From a virus, in the IMG/VR virus record IMGVR_UViG_3300042352_000346, positions 1-21,968 of that record: DNA of 21,968 nt; one strand, written 5' to 3'. A program made the position numbers and the translations under genes. The notes beneath the pieces were generated by a model. The model saw only the letters and a list, made by a program, of their open reading frames with translations. It made no database searches and was not told the origin of the DNA. Each line of letters starts with the position of its first letter. Within the stretch, counting starts at the first letter, position 1. Shown here piece after piece: positions 1-7,034 of the stretch.

Positions 1-49
1 TCCGTTCCCAACCCATTCCGTTCCCTTCCTTTGACATTCCGAGGAAGTC
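1..49 (+). promoter_or_regulatory. Leader of the packaging operon, with a short direct repeat
   Basis: This stretch precedes the small terminase gene. CCGTTCCC occurs at 2-9 and again at 18-25, inside a pyrimidine-rich run, and is followed by the TTTGACA start-associated element and a GAGG Shine-Dalgarno at 41-44. In lambda-like phages the cos or pac site and terminase-binding repeats lie just upstream of the small terminase, so the repeats could belong to such a site. The window starts here, so nothing further can be judged. Confidence 0.25.
31..36 (+). promoter_or_regulatory. TTTGACA start-associated motif, 13 nt before ATG at 50
   Basis: TTGACA preceded by T. The gap to the small terminase ATG is 37-49, exactly 13 nt. 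This is the only member of the set that also has a clear Shine-Dalgarno (GAGG at 41-44). Confidence 0.7.
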
Positions 50-652
50 ATGCGGAAATCCCGACACGAATCAGCCCTCATCGAGGAGTGCGCCAAGGTC
101 CACTCCGTCTCCGTCCGCGCCGTCAGGAACTGGCGCAACTCTGACGATCCCCGCTGGCGCGATTTCCTGCGATCTCGCGCCCAGGATTCGACCTTTTCCT
201 TTGCGCGACCTGAGGCAAATGCCAAGCCGATGACTCCGGAGGAGACCGAGCAGGCCGCCGCTGTCCGTCATGCGAGGCTCTCACTTCTCTGTGATCAGGC
301 CGAGGGGCGTGGCGACATGAACTCCCTGCCGACTTTACTGAAGGCCAGCATCGAGGCGCACAAGCTCTGGACCCTTGTCTCGGAGAACAACCTGAAACTT
401 TCCACCGCTGCCGGTCGGCTGGTCGAGGTTTCGAAGGTGAGCGAGTTCATCCTGGGGAACATGGCCATGGCAAAGCAACTCATGGAAAACCTTCCCGACG
501 TGCTGGCCTCACGGATCGAGTCCTCGGTCGATGTCGGCGGGATTGTCCGGGAGGAAGTGGTTGCGATCCTGCGCGAGCTGGCCGCCGCCTCCGCTTCCGC
601 GCCTTGGAATACCAAGAACCTACGCGATGTCACCGGCACTCAAGAAGCTTGA
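50..652 (+). CDS. Probable terminase small subunit (DNA-recognition packaging protein)
   Basis: A 200-residue protein directly upstream of the large terminase. Residues about 8-32 read as a helix-turn-helix (EECAKVHSVSVRAVRNWRN), as in Nu1/TerS proteins that bind the packaging site and hand DNA to the large subunit. The central and C-terminal parts are predicted mostly helical, fitting an oligomerisation domain. The call rests on position and the HTH; sequence similarity to a named TerS family is not obvious by eye. The ATG at 50 is supported by both a GAGG Shine-Dalgarno and a TTTGACA motif at 13 nt. The 3' end overlaps the next gene by 26 bases, which suggests translational coupling. Confidence 0.65.
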   Translation: MRKSRHESALIEECAKVHSVSVRAVRNWRNSDDPRWRDFLRSRAQDSTFSFARPEANAKPMTPEETEQAAAVRHARLSLLCDQAEGRGDMNSLPTLLKASIEAHKLWTLVSENNLKLSTAAGRLVEVSKVSEFILGNMAMAKQLMENLPDVLASRIESSVDVGGIVREEVVAILRELAAASASAPWNTKNLRDVTGTQEA

Positions 653-2360
653 GGCCGATCTGGCTTCCATGTGGGAGCCGAAAGAGCGCCCGGATCCGCT
701 GACATGGGCCGAGCGGGAGATCGTCATTGATCCGCGCTTCTCACCGCGCCCCGGGAGATTCTCCTGCGACTTCACCCCCTACCTTCGGCAGCTTCATCTC
801 TGGTTCGGCGACCGAAGCGTCCGCCAGATCACCTTTGTGAAGAGTGCCCAGATCGGAGGGACCACCCTGCTGGCGAATCTCATCCAGTATGCCGTCGCCG
901 AGGATCCCGGTCCTATCCTCTACGTCACCTCGACCGCTGAGAATGCCAAGAGCTGGAGCGAGCGTGAACTCATCCCCCGGCTGCGCTCCTGCGCGGCCAT
1001 CAAGCCGGTCATGCCTGACGATCCCGATCTGTTCAAAAAGACCGAAATGCAGTTCAAGTCCTGCACCGTCAAGTTGGTCGGGTCGAACAGCGAGGCCAAC
1101 CTCGCCTCCCGTCCCACCCGATACCTCTTCTGCGACGAGGTGGACAAATGGCCAGACGCCTCCGCGACCGAGGCCCCTTCGCTCGAGCTTGCCATGGCCC
1201 GCACCAACTTCTACCGGAGCATCTGCAAGCGCGTCCTGGTCTCGACCCCCACCGTCGCGACTGGTGCCATCTACTCCCAGTTCATGGCCGGGAGCCAGCA
1301 CCGCTACCATGTCGCCTGTCCTGAGTGCGGCCATCTCCAGCACCTCCAGTTTGAGAACGTCCGCTGGTCCGATTCGCTTCGCGGTTCTGATGGTGCTTGG
1401 GATCTGGACGGCGTGGCCGATTCAGCGTGCTACCAGTGCGAAGAGTGCGGCGACCTCTGGCCACAGGAAATGCAGAGAGCCTTGGTGGCCGGGGGACGGT
1501 GGATCATTGGGAACCCGGCAGCCCCCCGTGACCATATCTCATGCCACCTGAATGCCATGTATTCCCCCCAGTCCACATGGGGGGAACTGGCCAAGCTCTT
1601 CTTGCAGAAGAAAGGAACCCCCGGCGGCCTCCATGATTTCCACAACACCTACCTCGGCATGCCCTGGGAGGATCGGGCGACCACCATCAAGGACGAGAGC
1701 CTCATGGATCTGCGCGGAGCATACCGTCAGAGGGAGATCCCCGAGGCGGCGGTCATCGACGGCCAGCAGCCCATGCTCACCCTCTGCGCCGATCCCGGCG
1801 GGAAGCGCACCCACTGGACCGTCGAGGCGCGGATCATGTCCGGCGAGAGCTGGGTCATCGACTGGGGAGAGGTCGAGGACGTGGACGACCTAGTCAGGGA
1901 GGATTTCCTGAATGCCCGCGCCTACCTCATGCCCGACGGAGAGACCATCGTCCGCCCCATGGCCGGACTGATCGACTCAGGTTTCTTCACCGAGAGAGTG
2001 TATGCCGTCTGTGCCAGATCGTCTGGCCTCTTCTACCCGAGCAAAGGAGGAGCCGCCACCTTCAAGCACTTCTCAGCCAGTCCGCTGCCAGGACTCGGCA
2101 CCATGCTCTACGCGTATTCCGATTTCGTGTGGAAGATGCATCTGTATGTCGAGAGGATCCAGAAGAAGCTGCCGCCGATTCTCCACTTCCCGGCGGATGC
2201 CTCGCGGGAGTTTCTTTCTGGACACAGCGGCCAAGTGCTCGTGGAGAATAGGAACAACCGGGTCACCCCCTTCCAATTCAAGAACGTCGAGAACGACCAC
2301 TACGGAGACTGCACCAAGCTGCACTGCGTCACCTGGGCGATCTTGAAGGAGAAGCTGTGA
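627..2360 (+). CDS. Terminase large subunit, GpA family
   Basis: A 577-residue packaging motor and nuclease of the lambda GpA type (Terminase_GpA). It pumps DNA into the prohead using ATP and cuts concatemers. The ATPase Walker A-like loop is at about 72-80 (KSAQIGGTT) and Walker B at about 166-173 (YLFCDEVD). A zinc-ribbon-like insertion has C231xxC234 and C271xxC274, usual in GpA proteins. Nuclease-type acidic residues are D389 (LCADPGG) and D450 (GLIDSGF), with a late ENDHYGD near the C-terminus. The open frame extends back to 531, but the ATG at 627 starts a typical GpA N-terminus (MSPALKKLEADLASMW) and gives only a short overlap with TerS. No Shine-Dalgarno or TTTGACA is seen before it, so coupling to TerS is likely. 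Confidence 0.93.
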   Translation: MSPALKKLEADLASMWEPKERPDPLTWAEREIVIDPRFSPRPGRFSCDFTPYLRQLHLWFGDRSVRQITFVKSAQIGGTTLLANLIQYAVAEDPGPILYVTSTAENAKSWSERELIPRLRSCAAIKPVMPDDPDLFKKTEMQFKSCTVKLVGSNSEANLASRPTRYLFCDEVDKWPDASATEAPSLELAMARTNFYRSICKRVLVSTPTVATGAIYSQFMAGSQHRYHVACPECGHLQHLQFENVRWSDSLRGSDGAWDLDGVADSACYQCEECGDLWPQEMQRALVAGGRWIIGNPAAPRDHISCHLNAMYSPQSTWGELAKLFLQKKGTPGGLHDFHNTYLGMPWEDRATTIKDESLMDLRGAYRQREIPEAAVIDGQQPMLTLCADPGGKRTHWTVEARIMSGESWVIDWGEVEDVDDLVREDFLNARAYLMPDGETIVRPMAGLIDSGFFTERVYAVCARSSGLFYPSKGGAATFKHFSASPLPGLGTMLYAYSDFVWKMHLYVERIQKKLPPILHFPADASREFLSGHSGQVLVENRNNRVTPFQFKNVENDHYGDCTKLHCVTWAILKEKL

Positions 2361-2653
2361 ACTACCCGATCCGGAAGACCATCGCAGTCGATGTGGATGG
2401 CACCTTGATCCATGGGTCATCGGTCAACGAGCCCTTGATTGCTTGGCTCCGGGTGAGAAAGGAAGAAGGCCACGAACTGATCCTCTGGTCAGCACGTGGT
2501 AGAGAACACGCCCGCCGCGCCGCCAGAGTGACAGAGACCGAGAGCCTGTTCGACGCGATCATCTCCAAGCCCGGACGGATCGTGGATGACCTTGGGTGGT
2601 CATGGATCAAGTGGACGCAAATCATCCACCCCTCTCGGATTTCCACCCTTTGA
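2357..2653 (+). CDS. Mini HAD-superfamily phosphatase
   Basis: A 98-residue protein with all core HAD motifs and no cap domain. Motif I is VDVDGTL near residues 11-17, motif II is the Ser of LWSARG, and the Lys and acidic pair lie in KPGRIVDD. Members of this superfamily remove phosphate from nucleotides, sugars or DNA ends through an aspartyl-phosphate; the substrate here cannot be told. It starts with GTG in a GTGA overlap with the terminase stop and has a good AAGGAG Shine-Dalgarno at about 2345-2350. Lying between the large terminase and the gpW-like gene, it interrupts the usual lambda order, so it is either a packaging accessory or a moron. Its TGA stop lies inside the next TTTGACA motif. 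Confidence 0.8.
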   Translation: MNYPIRKTIAVDVDGTLIHGSSVNEPLIAWLRVRKEEGHELILWSARGREHARRAARVTETESLFDAIISKPGRIVDDLGWSWIKWTQIIHPSRISTL

Positions 2654-2655
2654 CA
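2650..2655 (+). promoter_or_regulatory. TTTGACA motif, 13 nt before ATG at 2669; contains the HAD gene stop
   Basis: TTGACA preceded by T, gap 2656-2668 (13 nt). The TGA at 2651-2653 is the stop codon of the HAD gene. No AGGAG-like Shine-Dalgarno lies in the gap. Confidence 0.7.
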
Positions 2656-2668
2656 TGACGGGGCCTTC

Positions 2669-2971
2669 ATGGCCTCCACTCCCAATGTCTCCGGAATCAA
2701 GCAATGGCTCCGCTTCAAGAACCTTGAGGAACTGCGTCAACTCTCTGACAGCATCGCGGCCCTCGCCTGTGAGGAAGTTACCATTACGGGAACGAGCGCC
2801 GAGGGAGGATCTGCAAATGGTGAAGTGGCATTCCCTCGCCTCGATTATCTGGATGTGGTCATGGCTGTCCGCAGAGAGAAGGGGGATGAGCCGCTGAATG
2901 CCGACGGAACCGTGACATCAAGACAACTCGGAACCCGACCTGACTTCAGCAACCTCCGCTGGTCGGTTTGA
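2669..2971 (+). CDS. Small head protein, possibly gpW-like head-tail joining protein
   Basis: A 100-residue protein between the terminase block and the portal, the place gpW occupies in lambda. gpW completes the head by stacking under the portal so that the tail can join. Residues 17-40 form a helical stretch (KNLEELRQLSDSIAALACEE). A short beta-like part follows (EVTITGTS), then a second helix-like part (LDYLDVVMAVRREKG). This helix-beta-helix order resembles gpW, but the protein is about 30 residues longer and I see no decisive motif. The start is chosen from the TTTGACA motif at 13 nt. It could instead be an unrelated small head protein. Confidence 0.45.
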   Translation: MASTPNVSGIKQWLRFKNLEELRQLSDSIAALACEEVTITGTSAEGGSANGEVAFPRLDYLDVVMAVRREKGDEPLNADGTVTSRQLGTRPDFSNLRWSV

Positions 2972-3056
2972 TTTTCTCGGGGACGCCTGAGAGATCCCGG
3001 TGCCGCTCGACTTTTTCGGCGGCTTGATATGGTCAGCCCAGCCGGGAACCAATTTA

Positions 3057-3132
3057 GCAGTCCAATGTTCCAAGGCTGGCGAGAAGGTCTCCAAAACCAT
3101 CTGGCTCGGTTCAATTCCGAGGGGCTGTGCCA
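3057..3132 (+). tRNA. tRNA-Trp-like gene, anticodon CCA
   Basis: A 76-base cloverleaf including an encoded CCA. The acceptor strands GCAGTCC (3057-3063) and GGGCTGT (3122-3128) pair at all seven positions, two of them G-U. The T arm is a perfect 5-bp stem, CTCGG/CCGAG (3105-3109 and 3117-3121), around TTCAATT. The anticodon loop CTCCAAA (3089-3095) is the standard tRNA-Trp loop with anticodon CCA, and the discriminator is G73, as expected for bacterial Trp tRNA. Weak points: the D stem (3066-3069 with 3078-3081) is almost all wobble pairs, position 8 is A instead of the near-universal U, and the anticodon stem has one A-A mismatch. It may be a functional phage tRNA or a decaying copy. Confidence 0.65.
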
Positions 3133-3151
3133 TTTGATTTTCGATTGATTT

Positions 3152-3157
3152 TTGACA
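3152..3157 (+). promoter_or_regulatory. TTTGACA motif, 13 nt before ATG at 3171 (decides the portal start)
   Basis: TTGACA preceded by TT, gap 3158-3170 (13 nt) to the second of two nearby ATGs. The upstream ATG at 3167 is out of frame. The in-frame GTG at 3159 would leave only 1 nt. No Shine-Dalgarno is present. Confidence 0.7.
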
Positions 3158-3170
3158 GGTGCGCTCATGC

Positions 3171-4655
3171 ATGAGCGAACCGAAATCAAAGCGTGGCGGC
3201 TATCGACCTGGAGCGGGTCGCCCGAAGAAGGCAACGAACTTCTCATCTACCGATGGCATTCAGAGTCCGCAGCGGATGTGGATCTACACGCCGACGCTGG
3301 ACGCCTCCAAGTCCCTGACCCCCTCAGCCCGGATCGAGCAGACCAAGAAATCCTTTTTCCTCTACGAAAACATCGGCCTTGCCGCTCGGGCCGTGGACGG
3401 CGTTGCCAAGTTCGTCGGCCCTCTCATCCCGCAGGCCAAGACCGCCGATGAGTCATGGAACCGCCTCGCCGAGCAGGCGTTCGAGGATGCCTGCGGCAAC
3501 TCCGCTTTCGGCGTCGATGTCTCCAAGCAAGTCAACTTCTATGACGCCCAGGAGTTGCTCGTGAAGCAGATGGCGTTGGCCGGGGATGTCTTCTGGCAGA
3601 AGCAGACGAGCAACAGCGACCGCGCCATGTTCCGGATCGTGCCCGGCGAGAACGTCGGCTCGGCTCATGGAGACGTGAAGGATGGATGGGTGGACGGAGT
3701 GAAGGTCAGCAAGCTCGGTGCTCCGACCCGCTACCGAGTGCTGAAGGCCCCCGGCAACTACGGCGAGTATAACGAGATCAGCGCGGATGACCTGACCCGC
3801 GTCGGAAAGGTGGACAGGATCGGTCAGGTGCGCTCCCGCCCGTGGCTCCACCGCGCCGCCGATCACCTTCAGGACATCACCGAGATCCTCGGCTACGAGA
3901 AGATGAGCGCCAAGCTCGGTTCCTCGCTGGCCTTCGTCATCACCTCACCGGAGGCAGGAAGCATCGGCCTCGGTTCATCGCTTCAGAAGGTGCAGGCGGG
4001 AGGCGGCAGCATCACCAAGGATCTGATGACCGATGGGTCGATCATCCCGCAGTTGAAGCCGGGAGAGAAGATCGAGTCGTTCAACAATGCCCACCCATCG
4101 GCAAACCTCGACACTTTCCTGAAATACCTCAGACGCGACATCGCGCACGGCTTCAACATGCCCGCCTCGGTCCTCTTTGATCCCGAGGAGGCCGGGGGCG
4201 CGACCATGCGCTTCGCGATGGAGGATGCCGCCAAGACGATTGGCCGGATTCAAGAGATCATCATCCAGAGTTTCGCCGCCCCCTTCTGGAGGTTCTGGGT
4301 CTGGCAGGAGATCCAGAGCGGACGCCTGCCAATGCCGAACGACGGCAGCGATTGGTGGAGGTGCGAGTTCACGGCACCGCAGAAGGTCTCCGTCGACATC
4401 GGGCGGGATGGCCGCCTCTACAGCGACATGCTCCTCCGTGGTCAGATCTCTCCGCAGGACTTCTACAACATGCAGGGGAAGGATCACGACAAGGTTCTCG
4501 ACGACACGATCCGCGCAGCCGTCCGTCGCAAGAAGCGGGTGATGGAGATCGCCGCCGAGGAGGGGGTCGAGATCAGCGTGAACGAAGTATTCCCTCCTGC
4601 TCCCGGCTCGCCAGTTGTCCCCACCGCGGAGCCAGTGGCAGACCCCGCCGTTTGA
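3171..4655 (+). CDS. Portal protein, lambda gpB-like (Phage_portal_2)
   Basis: A 494-residue portal. Its ring forms the DNA entry vertex, docks the terminase and later carries the connector and tail. Family signatures are the WNRLAEQAFEDAC region, the block around SRPWLHRAADHLQDITE (typically RGxPWLxRA in lambda portals), the Gly-rich region before SFNNAHPSANLDTF, and the HGFNMPASVLFDPEEAGGATMRFAMEDA segment type that follows. Length matches the family. The first 20 residues are odd: a basic stretch ending GGYRPGAGRPKK, an AT-hook-like signature more often seen at the start of small terminases. The ATG at 3171 is chosen because the TTTGACA motif lies exactly 13 nt upstream. The stop at 4653-4655 lies within the next TTTGACA motif. 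Confidence 0.93.
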   Translation: MSEPKSKRGGYRPGAGRPKKATNFSSTDGIQSPQRMWIYTPTLDASKSLTPSARIEQTKKSFFLYENIGLAARAVDGVAKFVGPLIPQAKTADESWNRLAEQAFEDACGNSAFGVDVSKQVNFYDAQELLVKQMALAGDVFWQKQTSNSDRAMFRIVPGENVGSAHGDVKDGWVDGVKVSKLGAPTRYRVLKAPGNYGEYNEISADDLTRVGKVDRIGQVRSRPWLHRAADHLQDITEILGYEKMSAKLGSSLAFVITSPEAGSIGLGSSLQKVQAGGGSITKDLMTDGSIIPQLKPGEKIESFNNAHPSANLDTFLKYLRRDIAHGFNMPASVLFDPEEAGGATMRFAMEDAAKTIGRIQEIIIQSFAAPFWRFWVWQEIQSGRLPMPNDGSDWWRCEFTAPQKVSVDIGRDGRLYSDMLLRGQISPQDFYNMQGKDHDKVLDDTIRAAVRRKKRVMEIAAEEGVEISVNEVFPPAPGSPVVPTAEPVADPAV

Positions 4656-4657
4656 CA
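4652..4657 (+). promoter_or_regulatory. TTTGACA motif, 17 nt before ATG at 4675; contains the portal stop
   Basis: TTGACA preceded by T, gap 4658-4674 (17 nt), the longest of the set. The TGA at 4653-4655 is the portal stop codon. The gap is pyrimidine-rich with no Shine-Dalgarno. Confidence 0.55.
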
Positions 4658-4674
4658 CTCCGCATTTCTCCAAT

Positions 4675-5694
4675 ATGCAGAAGCTGACTCTTTTCGCCGC
4701 CGCGACTGGCTCACGGGTTGACCGTGAAGCTGGCGTCCTGCGCGGTGTCTCGGTCATCACAGCCGGCGTCGAGGCCAAGGGTCACGGCATCTGGATCGAC
4801 CAGACCTCGCTCGAAATGGTCAAGGCTTCCGCTGAGACCTACATCGACGGCCTCCAGGTCAAGAGCGACCACGGCAGCGGCTTCGGTGAGATCGAGGGAG
4901 TTCTCCGCGACTTCGTGATCGAGGGAAATCAACTCCGCGCAGACTTCCACCTCATCAAGAGCGGCGAGGAATACGAGCGCATCATGGAGATGGCCGAGAT
5001 GATGCCTTCCTCATTCGGCCTTTCCATCGAGTTCTCCGGCATCTCCGAGGAGATCGACGAATACCGTTACGCCCGGCCGGTGGAAATCTACGCCGTGGCA
5101 CTGGTTGATCAACCTGCCGCCAATCCCAGCGGCCTCTTTCAAGTTATGCCAGAAGACATCAAACCCGAAGAGGTTCCCGCCGAGGCTCCCGTTGAGGAAG
5201 TGAAGGTCGAGGAAGTCACCGAGTCCCAGCCCATCGAGGAGAAGGCCGAAGAAGCCGTCGTCGAGCCTGCCGCTGATGTGGTGGAGCCTGTCGCTGAAGT
5301 GGTCACTCCCGAGCCTGAAGCCGAGGTGGAAGAACTCCCCGAGGAGAAGCTCTCCTCCAAGCTCACCTCTGTTGTTCTCAATTTCGAGAACACCAAGGCC
5401 GAGGTCATCAACCTCCGCGCCGACCTGGAGACCGCTCACAGGAATCTCTCCGCGCTGAAGGCTGAAGTCGAGAAGCGTGATCTGACCATCGCCAAGCTGG
5501 AGGATCTCAAGCGCATCGCCCTCCGGGCCGCTGGTCTCCTCCCCTCCGATGTCGAGATCGAGATCGAGGCGCAGGCCGCTCCCTTCAACCCCGCCGAGGC
5601 TTATGCCGCCGCCGTCGAGGCAGGCGACAAGAAGCTCGCCGCCGAACTCTTCAAGCAGCACAAGGCCGCGATCTTCGCAGCCCGCCGCAACTAA
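4675..5694 (+). CDS. Prohead protease fused to a scaffold-like coiled-coil domain
   Basis: A 339-residue protein with two parts. Residues 1-157 look like an HK97-type prohead protease: H66 in KSDHGSG, a Ser in MPSSFGLSIEF (112-117), and the late signature VEIYAVALVDQPAANPSG, like the VSLVxxPANP ending of that family. Residues about 158-240 are an acidic linker rich in Glu, Pro and Val. Residues about 245-300 are a heptad-rich coiled coil (VINLRADLETAHRNLSALKA), followed by an Ala-rich C-terminus. The protease matures the prohead by cutting itself, the scaffold and sometimes the capsid protein; the tail part is in the right place to be the scaffold. An in-frame ATG at 5146 (residue 158), exactly at the domain border, could give a separate scaffold as Nu3 does within lambda gene C. 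No Shine-Dalgarno or TTTGACA precedes that ATG. Confidence 0.85.
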   Translation: MQKLTLFAAATGSRVDREAGVLRGVSVITAGVEAKGHGIWIDQTSLEMVKASAETYIDGLQVKSDHGSGFGEIEGVLRDFVIEGNQLRADFHLIKSGEEYERIMEMAEMMPSSFGLSIEFSGISEEIDEYRYARPVEIYAVALVDQPAANPSGLFQVMPEDIKPEEVPAEAPVEEVKVEEVTESQPIEEKAEEAVVEPAADVVEPVAEVVTPEPEAEVEELPEEKLSSKLTSVVLNFENTKAEVINLRADLETAHRNLSALKAEVEKRDLTIAKLEDLKRIALRAAGLLPSDVEIEIEAQAAPFNPAEAYAAAVEAGDKKLAAELFKQHKAAIFAARRN

Positions 5695-5758
5695 TTTCAT
5701 GAGGCACTAACGCTCTCAGGAAAGCCAAGCAAACCCCAACCCAACCCAACCCACCACC
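5695..5758 (+). promoter_or_regulatory. A/C-rich leader of the major capsid gene
   Basis: The 30 bases before the capsid ATG hold only A and C apart from scattered G/T near the 5' side, with CCCAA repeated in tandem at about 5735-5750. There is no Shine-Dalgarno and no TTTGACA. Since the capsid protein must be the most abundant product here, an unstructured A/C-rich leader may be the efficient initiation signal. Similar but weaker leaders precede the genes at 7919 and 14382. Confidence 0.45.
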
Positions 5759-6616
5759 ATGCCCAACACCATTGATTCCGCGCTCATCGCGAGCACGATC
5801 TCTGAGCAGGCGCAGACCGTGCTTGGCAACCGCCTTGCAGCTCTGAACCTCTTCAGCACCGACTTCTCCTCAGAGGTCAAGAAGCCCAAGGACACCGTTC
5901 AGGTGCCCGTCGCCACGGCAACCGCCTCCACCCAGACCAACCCGACCAGCTTCAACAGCACCGGCGGCACGACTCTGGACAAGGCGACTGTCGCCCTCGA
6001 CCACATCTACCAGCCCTTCGGACTGGACTATGTGGACATCCAGAACGCGATCAAGCTCGAGAAGCTCGTCAAAATCAACTTGAACGCCCTCGCCGACAAG
6101 ATCTGGAGCATCGTCACCACCCCGATCACCGTTGCGAACTACGGCACGGCAGTTGTTGCTCCCGCGACAGCCGCTGCCAACTTCGCCGCTGGCGATCTCG
6201 CCAAGCTCTGGGCCTCCGTGAGCAAGAGCAATAGCAAGGGCCTCGTGCTCTCGCCGACCCTCTACTCCGGGATCATCCCGACGGCGACGACCTCGATCAC
6301 GCTCGACAAGGGCGCTTACGGCTTCGACAACGGCGTCTTCTACGCCAACCAGTTCAGCGGTCAGACCCGCCTCGCTGGTTTCGCTTGCAGCCCCGAGGCT
6401 CTCGCGATTGCTTCCGCCGCTCCTGCGCTCGATCACGTCCGTGACGAGTATCTGATCAGCGACGTGGTGGTCCTCGAGCAGCTCGGCCTCTCCATCTACT
6501 ACAACGTGATGGCAGACCGCAGCTCCCGCGCTCTCGTCGCCTCCGCCGAGGTGATGTTCGGTGCGGCCAAGGCCGTCACTTCCGGAACGATGGGCCTCAT
6601 CGTCACCGCCGCCTAA
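5759..6616 (+). CDS. Major capsid protein (probable HK97 fold)
   Basis: A 285-residue protein right after the protease-scaffold gene, where the capsid subunit is expected. The sequence fits a small phage capsid protein: a helical N-terminus (NTIDSALIASTISEQAQTVL), then FSTDFSSEVKKPKDTVQVPV, a central ALDHIYQPFGLDYVDIQNAI segment, and a late LISDVVVLEQLGLSIYYNVMADR segment. It is rich in Ala, Thr and Val and has few Cys. I assign it by position, size and composition; no residue-level motif proves the fold. No separate decoration protein gene lies next to it. A strong terminator follows 22 bases after the stop, which would set capsid mRNA above that of the downstream genes. Confidence 0.88.
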   Translation: MPNTIDSALIASTISEQAQTVLGNRLAALNLFSTDFSSEVKKPKDTVQVPVATATASTQTNPTSFNSTGGTTLDKATVALDHIYQPFGLDYVDIQNAIKLEKLVKINLNALADKIWSIVTTPITVANYGTAVVAPATAAANFAAGDLAKLWASVSKSNSKGLVLSPTLYSGIIPTATTSITLDKGAYGFDNGVFYANQFSGQTRLAGFACSPEALAIASAAPALDHVRDEYLISDVVVLEQLGLSIYYNVMADRSSRALVASAEVMFGAAKAVTSGTMGLIVTAA

Positions 6617-6638
6617 GTCCTCCACTAGGCACACAAGC

Positions 6639-6678
6639 AAGGCCGTCCCCCGTGCGTGGGGGACGGCCTTCTGCTTTT
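6639..6678 (+). terminator. Intrinsic terminator after the major capsid gene
   Basis: A perfect 13-bp GC-rich stem, AAGGCCGTCCCCC (6639-6651) with GGGGGACGGCCTT (6658-6670), closes a 6-base loop and is followed by CTGCTTTT. The T run is short, so partial read-through is likely. The last T's overlap the TTTGACA motif of the next gene. Confidence 0.85.
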
Positions 6679-6682
6679 GACA
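6677..6682 (+). promoter_or_regulatory. TTTGACA motif, 13 nt before ATG at 6696
   Basis: TTGACA preceded by TT, gap 6683-6695 (13 nt), without a Shine-Dalgarno. It directly abuts the terminator hairpin T tract. Confidence 0.7.
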
Positions 6683-6695
6683 GGGGCCTCTCTGC

Positions 6696-7034
6696 ATGGC
6701 CCTGTCTCGATCCAGCATCGCCGCCTTCCATGCGAAGGGGCTTGCCAGCATAGCCGATGCTCTCGGCACACAGGTCACCATTTCTGGGCGAACCTTCTAC
6801 GCCCATGTCAGCACGCCCCAGGTTGGGACCGAGATGAATGATCTCGGTGGGTTCAACATTGATCGGGAGATCACCCTCCGTTGGCCCGTCGGTCGCGCCC
6901 CGAAGCCCTCGAAGGGGACCACCGTCCTGCTGGTGGCTGAGAATCTCACCTACACGGTCGAGAGCGTCACCTCACTCCTCGGTTCCCCTCTTGGGAACGA
7001 GGTCAAAGTCACCGCCGTCCGCGCCTCGAAATGA
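6696..7034 (+). CDS. Probable head-tail connector protein
   Basis: A 112-residue protein after the capsid gene, at the place of lambda FII and similar connectors that seal the portal and receive the tail. The N-terminus is helical (SSIAAFHAKGLASIADALG) and the rest is beta-rich (QVTISGRTFYAHV, VLLVAENLTYTVESV), similar in layout to FII-type attachment proteins, which are about 115 residues. This is position and fold-style evidence only. Its 3' end overlaps the next gene by ATGA. Confidence 0.5.
   Translation: MALSRSSIAAFHAKGLASIADALGTQVTISGRTFYAHVSTPQVGTEMNDLGGFNIDREITLRWPVGRAPKPSKGTTVLLVAENLTYTVESVTSLLGSPLGNEVKVTAVRASK

Noticed and set aside
741-1343. 200-residue minus-strand open frame
   Set aside because: It is antisense to the large terminase, including the Walker motifs; a shadow frame.
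2845-3246. Minus-strand open frames across 2845-3246 and 2918-3172
   Set aside because: They contain the phrase GIEPSQMVLETFSPALEHW, which is the antisense reading of a tRNA gene; the tRNA-Trp-like gene on the + strand explains it.
3975-4778. 267-residue minus-strand open frame
   Set aside because: It is antisense to the portal and protease genes and has no recognisable domain; a shadow frame.
5870-6781. 303-residue minus-strand open frame
   Set aside because: It is antisense to the capsid gene, of low complexity, and runs through the terminator; a GC-rich third-codon shadow.
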